Source of the DNA: Canna indica
Lineage: Eukaryota; Streptophyta; Magnoliopsida; Zingiberales; Cannaceae
Length of the DNA: 64,000 nucleotides
Assembly: GCA_034359265.1 (NCBI GenBank)
Contig: CP136893.1
Location: 28,590,001 to 28,654,000 of the forward strand
Direction: 5' to 3'
The notes below the pieces were generated by a model. The model saw only the letters and a program-made list of their open reading frames with translations, was not told where the DNA came from and did no database searches. The translations under genes were made by a program, and so were the position numbers. Shown here in pieces: positions 43,966 through 55,298 of this stretch. Numbering within the stretch: the first letter of the stretch is position 1; each line of letters opens with the position of its first letter.

Positions 43966-44880
43966 TTTTTAGTTCGAGTAAAAGTGTGAGTTGAATTATT
44001 TCTTGGGATTAAAAATTGCAATAGAGTGGGGCAGAAAGGGGTCAAACGCGTGACTGATAAATGCCTATATATGTAAGATTAAGTGCCCTCTGAAACTCAA
44101 GATACACATGTGGATAACACCACGCAATATTAACATTGATATACTTATAATACCATAATATTTTAGTTCGCATATACCAAATTCAAAATATTAACAATTT
44201 TTAAATTATTTTTCCAAAAAGAAAACAATTGTGTTATTTTTCAAAGCAAACAAACATTTTTCACATAGGATATTTTCAATAAAAAAATTTATAAAGTCTT
44301 AGTAGAAGATGATCCATATATATGCCAAATGTAAAATATTTCTCATAGTCCAACTAAAATATCATATTCTTTTCTTTTGATATCTTATCTTTTATCAAAT
44401 CTCCTGCCAAATAGTTGGCAACTACATGAGTGTAAACAATAGCACCATTATGTTTGATTGGATGATATATTATAAGCGACATTCAACAAAATTAATTACT
44501 AGGATATTCAAATTTGAATTATACAACTCAGTAGCTGTCGGCCATGATTTATATATAATAATATATAATGCAATAATTCGTAAAAAAATAATGCAATAAT
44601 TCATCAAAATTAATTGTAGGAGAGAGTGATGTTCTGGTCCTCAATGTGACTTGTATCGGATTCTCATTAATAATCTTGGGAAAACTCAAATAATTGGGAA
44701 TTAAATAAGTAATAAATAAATAAATGCAACGCCAAATGATTAGATTGTATAATAAACTAACAAGTCATAAATAATTAAACAGGAATTTATTTGATATCAT
44801 ATAGCATCGTGCTAATTTTGGTGGACATAATTATAAATAATCAAATATGACATTGATTGATTAGATGGGAGAGGACTGAT
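43966..44880. other. AT-rich spacer
   Basis: No gene or terminal repeat recognised; only AT-rich low-complexity stretches. Confidence 0.4.
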
Positions 44881-44884
44881 CAGA

Positions 44885-45235
44885 TTAGGCCGCACTCGGG
44901 CCCATGCGTGTGACATTTGCGTGCGGCTCATCGAGGAGAGCAAGTGATGCGTTGCATTTTAATCATATCATCATTGCCTCTGCTCGATTTTGGCTCATAT
45001 GGGGAGTTGTCGACATCAAATATTATTAAGGTGGTTGAACCCCCTTGTACAATGGAGTTACTCAACTCATGTCAAGAACGAGTCTCTTCCCCCATGCGGA
45101 GTCACAAGTCACAACCAACGCCTTGGAAAATAATGCAAATAAGTCACATGCTGAAAAACTTGCATGTGTGGTTTAGCCTAGGTCGGCCCAAGTCAAACTT
45201 GGCCAGTCTGACATGTGCCAGTCGATAATATTTTA
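44885..45235 (+). repeat. Copia 3' end and partial LTR remnant
   Basis: GAGGAGAGCAAGTGATGCG, then GGCTCATATGGGGAG (polypurine tract at 45000-45006) and LTR start TGTCGACATC at 45008, running to about 45230. Homologous to the inverted remnant at 31072-31170. A shorter related piece (CCGCACTTGGGTCCATATGAC) occurs at 57315. Confidence 0.6.
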
Positions 45236-45552
45236 AAAAAATAATAATAAATTTTTTTATAAATATTTATCTTCTTCTTCATTTTTTTTATCTTCATCTT
45301 CAACTCTTTCTCTCAACTCTCAATTCTCAATTCTCAATTATCTTACTCTCAACAATCTAAGTTCATTTATAATTATTCTCAACAACTTTTTAAGTTCATC
45401 AAAGAGACAAGGATTCAAGATTGCTGTCAATTTTTTTTAATCTCTTAAATTTATTTCATAGATTAGTATAATATTTATACTTTTTATATTTTTAATTTTT
45501 ACTAATGACGGATAGATATTTTTCAGGTTATACTTCATAAGCTGGATCAAAT

Positions 45553-47262
45553 ATGTTAAAAGAAATGTCTCATGCTACTCCTACCACTCCTACCACTCAA
45601 CAAAATTAAAACATAGAGATAAGTCCATCTATTAATTTATGTCCATCAGGTAGAAAAAAAAGTATGATATGAGAATATTTTAAGAAAATTATTGAAGCTA
45701 ATGGCACTATAACAAAAGCCCGGTGCAAAAAATATCAAAAAATTCTTTCGGCTTCAACAACATGAGGAACTGGTCATCTTTTACGTCATGCAAAAGGTCA
45801 TGATAATAAGGTTGCACAAGCTCAATAAATTCTTAATTTATCTTCTTCTGATTTAATAACTTTTTCGTATGATCATGATTCTCAACGTTGAGAACTTGCA
45901 AAATTAATTGTTCAAAGTGAATCTCCTTTTAGTTTAGTTGATCAACCAAGATTTTCTAGTTGGATTCAAAATACTTACAACTAAAATAATAAAAAAATTA
46001 CTCGAAATACAATAAAAAGTGATGCTTTAAAATTATTTTTTATTTATAGAGAAAATATAATTGCTAGTTTTCAAAATAATAAATCAAAAATTTCTTTAAC
46101 ATCTGATGTTTGGTCTAGTCAACGTACTACTAATTCTTACATTTGTGTTACTGCGCATTGGATTGATGAAAATTTTATTTTGCAAAAAAGAATAATTAGT
46201 TTTAAAGTTTTTGAATATCCACATATTTTTGTTGTCATTTTTTCTGCTATTAGATTTGTAACATCTTTCTATAATATAAATGATAAAAGAAATTTGATTA
46301 GTTTTGATAATGCTAGTAATGATGATGCTGCTATTCCTCCTCTTATACAATTATTTAAGTCAGTATTAGATGGTGAATTATTTCATGTTCCTTGTGTTTG
46401 TCATGTTATTAATTTATGTGTACAAGATAGTTTAACACTAGTAAATATACATGTTGAAAAAATAATATATATTATTAAATATATGCGTTCTTGAAAAGCA
46501 AGAACACAAGAATTTAAAAAATTATGTCAATCTTTTAATAAATCATTTAAAAAATTTAATGGTGATGTTATTACTAGATGGAATTCAACATATCATATGC
46601 TTATGTCTACTACAAAATATCAAGAGATCCTTAATTACAATATTTACAATAAAAATATATTTGGTGATCCAATTAATGACAATGATTGATTAGTTGCTGG
46701 GCATATTACTCAAATTTTAGAACTTTTTAATAAAGCTACCGAATAACTTTGCGGTGTTTATTATCCTACATGTAATTTAACTCTTTCACGTATAGTTCGT
46801 ATTAGTGAAGTATTTTCTTCGTATAGACATCACCCTTTATTTGCACAAATTATTTCTTTAATGGAATCTAAATTTAAAAAGTATTGGTCAGATATACCTA
46901 CTTTATTTTGTTTAGCAATATGTTTAGATCCTAAAATAAAAATTGATGGTTTAAATATGTTGTTAGATGATTATTATAAGAATATGGAATTAGATAATGT
47001 TGAAGAAAAAAAATATAAAATTTTGAATTTATTGAATTCTATGTTTGTATTTTACGCTTCAAAATTTGGTGATACAATTACAAATAAGACAACATCTTCT
47101 TCTTTTAGATTAAGAGATGATAGTGGAAATAATATTAATTCTCAACTTGGTCGTAGGATAAAAAAAACTAAATCTACTAATTTTAATGAATTAGTTTTTT
47201 TTCTAGATCATAATCATTCTGAAGAAATAGATGATAATGAGACTTTAGCATTGTGAAAAAAA
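45553..47262 (+). pseudogene. hAT transposase, N-terminal and catalytic parts
   Basis: Reads MLKEMSHATPTTPTTQQN, a BED-like zinc finger (RCKKYQKIL..GTGHLLRHAKGH), then SKISLTSDVWSSQRTTNSYICVTAHWID (the conserved D-x-W-S region of hAT), NLISFDNASNDDAAI (the second catalytic D), FHVPCVCHVINLCVQDSL, DVITRWNSTYHML, KYWSDIPTLFCLAICLDPKIK and the DUF4413-type stretch to DDNETLAL. Stops at conserved tryptophans: TGA in the W-EYF, W-ELAKLI, W-KARTQEF, W-LVAGHI and W-KK positions. TAA stops occur elsewhere. Confidence 0.85.
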
Positions 47263-47279
47263 CACTACTAGAAATTGAG

Positions 47280-47520
47280 TCTTCAGCAACGGCTATCAGC
47301 AACGGCCGCTCAAACTGTTGCTATTTGCAACGGCATTCTTACGACCGCCCAAGCCGTTGCAGATATGTTGTATCTGCAACGGCTTTCTAACGGACATGCG
47401 AGCCGTTGCTGATGATTTTAATTATCAGCAATGGTTTGCTAACGGACAAGTGAGTCGTTGCTGATGATAACTTATCAGCAACGGCTTTCTAATGGGCGAG
47501 TGAGCCGTTGCTGATCGATA
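47280..47520. promoter_or_regulatory. CACTA left subterminal repeat array
   Basis: CAGCAACGGC and its complement GCCGTTGCTG alternate about every 15-40 bp, several pairs forming short palindromic units around CTAACGGACAAGTGAG. The same words fill 53980-54340. Confidence 0.8.
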
Positions 47521-47529
47521 ATTTTATAT

Positions 47530-47850
47530 AGGTCGCAGATCGCGCCCGCCCCTTCTTCCTCCCGCTGCTGCCGCCGCCTCCTCCTCCCGCCTCTCACCGC
47601 CGCTGCCGACGCCGCCGAGCTGTCGCTGCCGACGCTACCGTCTGTCCTCGACCGACGATTTCAGGTATTCCTCGTCGCCCGGCCTTCTCTTCCCGTTGCA
47701 GCCGGCGTGAAATTCGATCGAAACCCTATTTTTAGGGTTTTGGCCGACGGCGGACGGCCGATGGCCGCCGCCGAAGCTTGTACAGTGTCTGAACATTGTA
47801 CGTCGACGCCGGAGTCCACCGAACTCCAACGCCGGAAATCGTAGTTTTAG
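47530..47850 (+). promoter_or_regulatory. CACTA GC-rich leader
   Basis: CCGCCGCC-rich stretch followed by TTTCAG|GTATTC at 47663-47668, a plausible splice donor for a leader intron that would run to the transposase. No coding frame of known type. A (TTTA)n tract follows at 47852-47870. Confidence 0.4.
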
Positions 47851-48085
47851 ATTTATTTATTTATTTATTTAATTGTTAATTAATTATTTAATTAATTGTT
47901 TAATTTGTTAGATTAATTTTTAGGGTTTAGATTAATTTTTAGAGTTTATATTAATTTTTAGTTTAATTTAGTTAGATTAATATTTAATAATGGTAGGTTA
48001 ATTATTTAAATTAATGAAAATGATGGAGATTAATATTAATTAATTAGTTAAAATATTGTTAATTAGCCCAAAGTTGTCCTTAGTG

Positions 48086-48221
48086 GACTCGCGTTGGAAT
48101 TGTCCACTTCGGACGCGCGCCGAAATCGTCCACTTCGGACGCGCGCCGGAATAGTTCATTTTGGACTCCCGCTGGAATCGTCTAATTTGGACTCGTGTCG
48201 GAATTGTCCAATATAGACTCG
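48086..48221 (+). repeat. 26-bp tandem repeat in the CACTA leader
   Basis: Five units of 26 bp (starting 48086, 48112, 48138, 48164, 48190), consensus GACTCGCGCCGGAATTGTCC plus ACTTCG, with a partial sixth. Units differ by a few C/T and G/A changes. Confidence 0.8.
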
Positions 48222-48389
48222 AACTGACTCAAAATATTTAGAAAATAATCATCCATCCGACAAGTTGATATGTTTCACGTACGCATCGACGAGTCGGATA
48301 TGATTTAGCAAAATCTTAGATCCGTTCGGGGATTGTATGTTCGTGTAAAATAAGTAGATGATCTTTTAAATGACGTACAATTCTTGAAT

Positions 48390-48628
48390 TGTCCCTGATT
48401 GGACAATTTAGGAATATAGTTATTTGTACTGCACTTACGTTTTTCTTTTAACCGTTAACTAATTATTCTAAATTTCGGCAGCATCTCTCTTGTTCTCCGA
48501 TACGCGCCTAGATGGAGTATTCGGAGAACTATAGGGAGATGTTGTCTAAATTTAGAATGAAGTTAGCGGTTAAAATAAGTACTTAATGCAATATAAATAA
48601 CATAAATCCCGAATGGAATAGGACAATC
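48390..48628 (+). ncRNA. Long imperfect fold-back upstream of the CACTA transposase
   Basis: Arms of about 115 nt (48390-48504 and 48514-48628) pair across a loop of about 10 nt (GCGCCTAGAT). Paired blocks include TTCTCCGA-TAC with GTATTCGGAGAA, ATTCTAAATTT with AAATTTAGAAT, TTTAACCG with CGGTTAAA and ATTGTCC with GGACAAT. It ends about 48 bp before the transposase start codon. The structure is seen in the sequence; any small-RNA output is inference. Confidence 0.55.
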
Positions 48629-48675
48629 TCACCTAAAGGCATTAACCAAAGAAATTGTCATTGATTGACAGAATC

Positions 48676-51600
48676 ATGTCGACTGATCGAAGTTGGATGT
48701 ACCGACATTTTGATCGTGGAGCTTTAACGAATGAGTTTCGATTAGGCATAACGTACTTCCTAAGTTTCGCCTATTCGAATCAGAATTTCATTAGCATCGG
48801 TGATCAAATCCGATGTCCGTGCTGCATTTGTTTGAATGGACGATTTTTGGATCGGGAGACTATCACTCTGCATCTATATAGCAAAGGATTTGCACCAAGA
48901 TATTTTCTATGGACTTGTCACGGGAGTCACGTGAAGTCGGGACGTCGAGTAATCCTGTTGTTCAGACATATGGTGAATCTTCCTCTGCTGGTGCTTCTTC
49001 ATCTAGTCAATCTAATCCCTATAGAACTATGATACTTAATAGTCTTGGGGGTCAATTCCACCTGAATGATAATATTGATCGGTCAGTTCTTCAGACATCA
49101 GTCCCACCAGATACTACAACGGTTGATATCACACAAGTACAAACTGCGGTAGAGATTGAATTACCGAATAAAGAAGCTGCAGAATTTTACGAGATGTTGA
49201 AAGCTGCCGATGAACCTTTGTATGAGAATTGTCCTAAATACACTAGGTTTTCAGCAATGACACATCTCCTAAATATCAAGGCCGATTGTAATATCAGCGG
49301 GGTTGCTTATGATCGGATTGTAGGATTGATTAATGGAATGTTGTCTACTAATAACAAGTTTGAGCCAACTTTTTATAAGACTAAAAAGCTAATGAGAAAA
49401 TTGGGGCTTGGGTACGAAAAAATATACGCGTGCCAAAATAACTGCATTTTATATTATAAAGAAAATGTGCAGTTGGATAAATGCCCTGTATGTCAACATC
49501 CTCGTTACAAGGAGAAGAAATCGGTCCGACAGAAAAATATTTCGTTTAAGGTGCTTCGGTATTTTCCACTAACACCGAGGCTTCAAAGATTATTCATGTC
49601 GGAAAAGATAGCTCCCTACATGAGTTGGCATGCAAGAAGTCGTGATGATAAAGTAATGACTCATCCATCCGACAGTGAAGCATGGAAATATTTGGATATA
49701 CATATTATCCTTCATTTGCTAGGGATACTAGAAATATAAGATTGGGATTGTGCACATATGGTTTTAATCCGTTTGGACATTCTGCAACTCTTTATTTAGT
49801 TTGGCCAGTGTTGCTGACAGTTTATAATTTACCACCGTCAATGTGTATGAAAGATGAATTTATTTAACTTTCGATGATTATTCCAGGTCCTAAGGGCCCG
49901 CGAAAAGAAATTGACATATTTCTCAGACCCTTGATAGATGAATTAAAAATATTGTGGACTGAGGGAGCTGTCACTTATTATTGTCATCGAAAGCAAAACT
50001 TCAATTTAAAGGCCGTGGTCTTGTGGACAATCAATGATTTCCCGGCGTACGACATGTTGTCTGGTTGGAGAACACACGGCCGACTCTCTTGTCCTTATTG
50101 TATGGAACACTCTAAATCAATCAGTCTTCAGAACGGACGAAAAATCTCATTCTTTGATTGTCATCATCAATTTCTACCGGCTAATCATGAGTATCGAAGG
50201 AATCGTAATAAATTTACTAAGGGTAGAGTCGAAAGAGATGGGCTACCACCGATGTTGTCTGGTGAACAAATGTTAGCACGTGTTTCAGCACTTCCAAATA
50301 TAGTATTTAATTTGTCGCAATGAAAGAGTGTCAGGTTTTGGCCAAACACATAACTGGGTGAAGAAAAGTATCTTTTGGGAATTGCCCTATTGGAGTTCAT
50401 TATTGATTCGACATAATTTAGATGTCATGCACATTGAAAAAAATGTGTTTGATAATATTTTCAACACTTTGATGGATATTTTCAGAAAAACTAAAGATAA
50501 TGTCAAAGCCCGACATGATATGAAAATACTTTGTAAAAGACCAGAGTTGGAGTTACAAGAGGTCAACGGACGATATCTGAAACTGAAGACCCCATATGTG
50601 TTAAATAAACAACAGATCAAAGATGTTTGCCAATGGGTAAAAGAACTCAGATTATCCGATGGATATGCTTCAAACTTATCTCGATGTGTGAACGTCGATG
50701 ATTGTAAAATATCAAGGATGAAGAGCCATGATTGTCATATATTCATGCAGAGATTACTTTCGATCGCATTTCGAGATCTTCTACCTGATAAAATTTGGGG
50801 TCCGTTGACTGAATTAAGTATGTTTTTTAGAAACATCTGTGCAAATGTCCTTCGAGTCGAAGATATGTCAACACTTGAAAATAATATTGTTAAAATCATA
50901 TGCAAGCTGGAGCAATTTTTCCCTCCTGCATTTTTTGACTCGATGGAGCATCTACCGATACACTTGGAATACGGGGCACGAGTTGGTGGCCCCGTTCAAT
51001 ATCGGTGGATGTACTTATTTGAAAGATACATGAATCGTCTGAAGAAAAAAGTAAAGAACACCGCAGCTGTTGAAGGATCAATATCTGAATCGTATATCAT
51101 CCAAGAAATTTCAACATTCTGCTCATTTTACTTTGAATCGACAGTACAAACAAGATTTGATCGTCTTCCATGTAACGACGACGGGGGTGTTCGACATTCA
51201 GATGGACGTTTAAATATATTTTGTCACTCTGGTCGTGCTTTTGGTTCTCGTCCATCTCGACACTTAAGCGATGAAGAGTATCATTTGACACACTTGTATG
51301 TATTACTCAATCGTCAAGAGATTGAACAATTCGTTGAAATATTTGACATTGAGATGGTGCAAAAATACTCTATTCACAACGAATCAAGAATTGGAGAGAT
51401 TACGAAATCGTGATTTCCCTACTTGGATTCAGACTTACAGCAAAGATCACAGAGCTGAAATAGATGAAAGAATATTTGAGTTTGTTAGTGGACCGTCGCG
51501 ACTAGTGTCGTGCTATAGCGGATATTTTGTTAATGAGTACAAATTTCACACGGTGGAATATGCCTTTACAAAGAAGACGATGAATGTCGGGGTCTACGTG

Positions 51601-52118
51601 AAAGGGACAACCTATGTTGAATGTGATATGGATTTTTATGGACTGGTGATAGAGTTGCACTATTTCGGCTTGAAATCAGTGATCCTATTTAGATGTCATT
51701 GGTTCGATACAACGGGGCATGAAAGTTCATCCAAAATACAAACTTGTTGAGGTTAATTACAAATATAAATTGGCAACAAATGAGCCTTTTATATTATGCG
51801 AAGTATCAGGCTCGAAATAAAGATAGAGCAGATTGGCGTATAGTTTGTAAGACTAAAGGTAGAGGAAAAATTGATCCGATAGCAGGAGAAAATGAGCTGA
51901 TACCTGATATGACAGATGGTTTCTATCAAGAAGATGATCCTCCTGCTGTAGATCGTATTATTCCAATACTCGAGGATGCAGACACAACGTCAATTCAATT
52001 AGAAGTTGAATATGCTGATGATGAAGATCATGAAATTGAGGAAGCTGGAGATAAAGAAGATGAAGAAGAGGAAGAAGAGGAAGAATTCGAAGACTATTAT
52101 TCAGATGGTGAGGAATAA
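48676..52118 (+). pseudogene. CACTA TNP2-type transposase (broken)
   Basis: Starts MSTDRSWMYRHFDRGALTNEF (Transpos_assoc domain), with a C-C-C-C cluster (RCPCCICLNGRFLDRETI..HLYSKGF). After a frameshift near 48910 comes the Transposase_21 core: ILYYKENVQLDKCPVCQHPRYK, SWHARSRDDKVMTHPSDSEAW, ARDTRNIRLGLCTYGFNPFG, NLPPSMCMKDEF, WTINDFPAYDMLSGWRTHGR, CPYCMEHSKS. Then DVMHIEKNVFDNI and the DUF4218 domain, and the DUF4216 domain (ERLRNRDFPTWIQTYSK to RCHWFDTTGHESS). It ends in an acidic tail of about 14 consecutive glutamates and aspartates and a stop at 52118. Frameshifts near 48910, 49690, 49866, 50325, 51410 and 51745. Confidence 0.9.
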
Positions 52119-52193
52119 TTGTAAAGTATATATTTTATTAAATATATCTCTACTATTTATACAATAATCTGATTATATGTCTATTCGATAGAT

Positions 52194-53713
52194 ATGTCTA
52201 GTCGTGGTTATCGTCACAGGAGAGCTCCAGAGTCTTCGATCGGTGAGACTCCAGCACTTACTCCTGTTGTTGATCCTCGTGCCGATGATACTGCCGAGGC
52301 TAGTACATCCAGACGCAGGCGGCCACGCGGGCTGAACAAGTGGCAGCCTCCACCAGCCACAGAGTCACATAGATTTATTAGCGTGACTTGGGAGCGGTAA
52401 TATATCATGAATTATGAATCATTACAAATTTATTATATCATAATATAATATTAAAATTTATTTTTGTTGTGCAGGTTCGAGCAAGAAGAAGTGCCGAGGA
52501 GCATTTCTTCTACTATTCGACGATACATGCATGGGGCATGACCTACGTGGTCTCACGTGCCTAGCGAACACGTCGACATGTTATAGCGCGAGTTTGAGGC
52601 ACGTATTATTTTTTTTTATACATGCATGATGATTAAAATTGGTACTGATATTATTATTCTGCAGGCTCGCTATACATGGGCTGAGGACCAGAGGCCCTTC
52701 ATTTACGCTGCCTGGGAGGCTATTTCCTGGGCAAGGTACAACGGGCAGTTGGGGCAGGCCCGATCCCAGACGATGGCACGAGCTGGGACTACTAACATCG
52801 CGGAGACTCAAGGATACGGCCCTGATTGGATTACTCCGGATATATGGGACCAGCTCGTGGGAATATGGTCGACGGATCGATGGCAGGAGGTTTCTAGGAA
52901 TGCGGCTAGAAATCGCATGTCGGGGGGAGCAACGCGTCACACCGGCGGCTCTATTGCATTTGCAGTGCACGCGAATCGTTTGGTAAGTATACATTTTAAT
53001 TATATATTTTATTTGTTACTATGTGTACTAATTAATGTATTATGTTTTGTAAATGTAGACGACGGTGTCGGATGACGGGACTGTCCAGCGACCCTCCCCG
53101 ATGGCGGTGTTTGAGCGGACTCACCGTCGAGCACATGGGACGGGGGAGTACATCGACAACCACGCTGCATACATTATGGTAACTATATATTTGTTTAAAT
53201 TATTCATTATATATTTATAATTTAAGTTTTATGATAAATATTAAACAAAAAATCAAACTCGAGTAGGAGATCTACAGCCAGACAGTGGTGCAGCGCAGGG
53301 GCACCCCCGAGGACTTTGACGCAGCAACGTGGGTCGAGGCCGCAGGTGGTTGGGACCATGGTCGCGTATATGGCTTTGCAGATAGTGGTCATGCGCGAGC
53401 CGTGCTAGGGCCACTTGGGGCACCGACCCCTCCGGTCGCTGGTGAGCGGCCGTCCACCTCCAGATTCAGTTATGATCATAGTAGAAGAATAAGGACTCTA
53501 GAGGACACGGTCGCGCGTCAGACTGAGATAATGGAGCGCCAGAGTCAGATGATGGCGGATATACAAGCTATGCTACGCAACATGTCAGGTCATCCCGAAG
53601 CAGGCATCTCTTCGGCATCATCTCATCCATCGTCCTCGAGTCAGTCCACTCCGGTGTATACTCAAGCACTCCAGACCCCGCCAAATGATCCAGGGTCATC
53701 CTCCATCGTCATC
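52194..53713 (+). pseudogene. CACTA TNP1/TNPD-like gene (Transposase_24 family), five exons
   Basis: Exons read 52194-52396, 52475-about 52598, 52665-52982, 53059-53178 and 53267-53713. The start is MSSRGYRHRRAPESSIGE, followed by an arginine-rich, basic N-terminus. Core of the Transposase_24 domain: ARYTWAEDQRPFIYAAWEAI, ARYNGQLGQARSQ, THRRAHGTGEYIDNHAA, then VYGFADSGHARAVLG. The C-terminal part of exon 5 has a short coiled coil (RTLEDTVARQTEIMERQSQM). Two stops in exon 2 (TGA and TAG) sit at expected tryptophans, and the exon 2 donor reads GAG|GCACGT instead of GT. Likely DNA-binding partner of TNP2 at the subterminal repeats. Confidence 0.8.
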
Positions 53714-53979
53714 GTGAGATTTTTTTTATATTGACTTTGTTACTGAGATATTATACTTTTTAAATTATTTTGTTTGGATATTGATACTTCAATTTTGCAT
53801 TTGAATAGTTTTTATACTATTATGGATAATTATAAATATAAATATAATTTTTTTGATATATATCTTGGTGTATTTGTGATATGTGAATGAATGTGTGTAT
53901 GAGTGTATGGGTGTGTGAGTTATGTATCAGATAATGTATTAATGGAAATTTGAAAATTTAATTTTTTTCGTGTCCAGGT

Positions 53980-54343
53980 TCACATCATTAGCAACGGCTT
54001 TCCCACGACCGTCCGTGGGAAAGCCATTGCTAAAAGTTTATCGAAAGTCGTTGCTGATGACCTACAGCAACGGCTTAGCAACAGTCTTTTACTAATGGCG
54101 TTGCTACGGACTCACCAGCCATTGGTATTAATATTTTCAGCAACGGCTCCATGTCCGTGGCAAAACGTTGTTGATAATATTATTAGCAACGGCCCGAGCG
54201 GCCGTTGCTAAGTTATCAGCAACGCGCTTTTCTGCCACGGCTCCGTTGCAACGGGTAGGGCCGTTGCAAGCCGTTGGTGATGGTTTTCAGCAACGGCCCA
54301 GCAACGGCTAGAGCCATTGCTGATGCCCATTTTTTCAGTAGTG
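53980..54343. promoter_or_regulatory. CACTA right subterminal array and terminus
   Basis: Dense CAGCAACGGC / GCCGTTGC motifs leading to CAGTAGTG at 54343. Nearly the same array ends the fragment at 7734. Confidence 0.85.
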
Positions 54344-54346
54344 AAA

Positions 54347-54636
54347 TAAGAAAATGTGTATCCTATTATTTCCATATGGCACATGATATACTAACTGTTC
54401 ATGTGTCTACAGTAGCTTTCGAGTCTTGTTTTAGTGCAGGAAATAGAATTCTCGACGAAAGAAGGAGCCGAATGAGTGCAGAAACGGTTGAAATGTGCAA
54501 TTGTTTAAAAGACTGGTTGAATGCTGAAAATAGATTACAAGATAAGGGAGGATACAACACTTCATCATCAAGAGAGGAGGAAGCTCAAACAAGCCAAGCT
54601 GGTGCTGCTGGTGCTGTTGGTCCAAGTATAAGTTAA
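54347..54636 (+). pseudogene. hAT transposase, C-terminal dimerisation domain
   Basis: After the CACTA right end and its AAA duplication the frame continues IRKCVSYYFHMAHDILTVHVSTVAFESCFSAG, then RILDERRSRMSAETVEMCNC and KDWLNAENR. This is the hAT C-terminal dimerisation domain (MA.DIL.V.VSTVASES.FS.GGR..). It ends with a serine/alanine-rich tail and a stop at 54636. This part is free of stops. Confidence 0.9.
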
Positions 54637-55244
54637 ATCACCGGGACTACGGGTGATTAAAAATATAAAAAGAACTACGTAGACATGATCCTTCTATAGT
54701 TAATCATTGGAGAGTACAAGTTTAGCTATAGAAGGTACGTATGCAACATTTTAAGGTGCAGTCTATTATAATATTTAAAAAAATTATTTTATCATTGGAT
54801 GAATTTTTTGTATTAAAGATAAATAATAATTTAATTATAATTTAATTTTTTTAAAAAAAATTAATTAATTTGTACCGCGTTACAATGTTACATATAAAAA
54901 ATATGTTAAAAAATATATAATAAAGCTTAGTACAATGGTTAAGTTATCTCAACTAAAACTAGAGGTCCAAGTTTAAAACTCACCAGTAACCATTTTTTTT
55001 TAAAATTAAATTTTAAATATTTAAAAATTTAAAATTTAAAATTTAAAATTTAAAATTTAAAATTTAAAATTTAAAATTTAAAATTTAAAAATTTAAATTT
55101 AAAAAATTTAAAAATTTAAATTAAATACTTAATTTTCGGGCCGGCCCAAGCCCGAATGGGCGGGCTCGGGCCCGGGCTGGGCCTGCTCGCAGCACTTTCG
55201 GGCCGTGCTTGGCCCGGCCCAGGCATGGCCCATTGCCACCTCTA
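54637..55244 (+). other. hAT 3' region with (AAATTTA)n tract and right terminal repeat
   Basis: Non-coding. A run of AATTTAAA units occupies 55007-55125, followed by a GC-rich subterminal stretch of GGGCCGG/CCCGGCC words and the terminal inverted repeat ending at 55244. Confidence 0.65.
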
Positions 55245-55298
55245 ACCTCAGTATATATATATAGTACTAATATGTATAGGTTACGTTTATATATAGCG

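Larger units (their letters stand above)
47263..54343 (+). mobile_element. Full-length CACTA (En/Spm-like) element
   Basis: Left end CACTACTAGAAATTGAG, right end ...TTTTTTCAGTAGTG, with 3-bp duplication AAA on both sides. Subterminal regions (47280-47520 and 53980-54340) hold dozens of CAGCAACGGC motifs in both orientations, the expected binding sites for the element's TNP1/TNPD-type protein. Between them are a GC-rich leader, a 26-bp tandem repeat, a large fold-back, a broken TNP2 transposase and a Transposase_24-type gene. The fragment at 7080-7734 is of the same family. Confidence 0.95.
45240..55244 (+). mobile_element. hAT element interrupted by a CACTA element
   Basis: A BED-finger hAT transposase lies in two pieces (45553-47262 and 54347-54636) on either side of a 7081-bp CACTA element. 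The right terminus is the hAT-type inverted repeat GGCCCATTGCCACCTCTA ending at 55244, preceded by a GC-rich subterminal region (55135-55230). A matching left terminus was not identified: the left flank carries only GGCCCAAG-like words near 45185 and Copia remnant sequence, so the left end is probably lost. Confidence 0.75.

Noticed and set aside
45553..47262. TGA read as tryptophan (an altered genetic code) to explain the hAT frame
   Set aside because: The same gene uses TGG for tryptophan at least six times and also has TAA stops, so decay by C-to-T change is the simpler reading.
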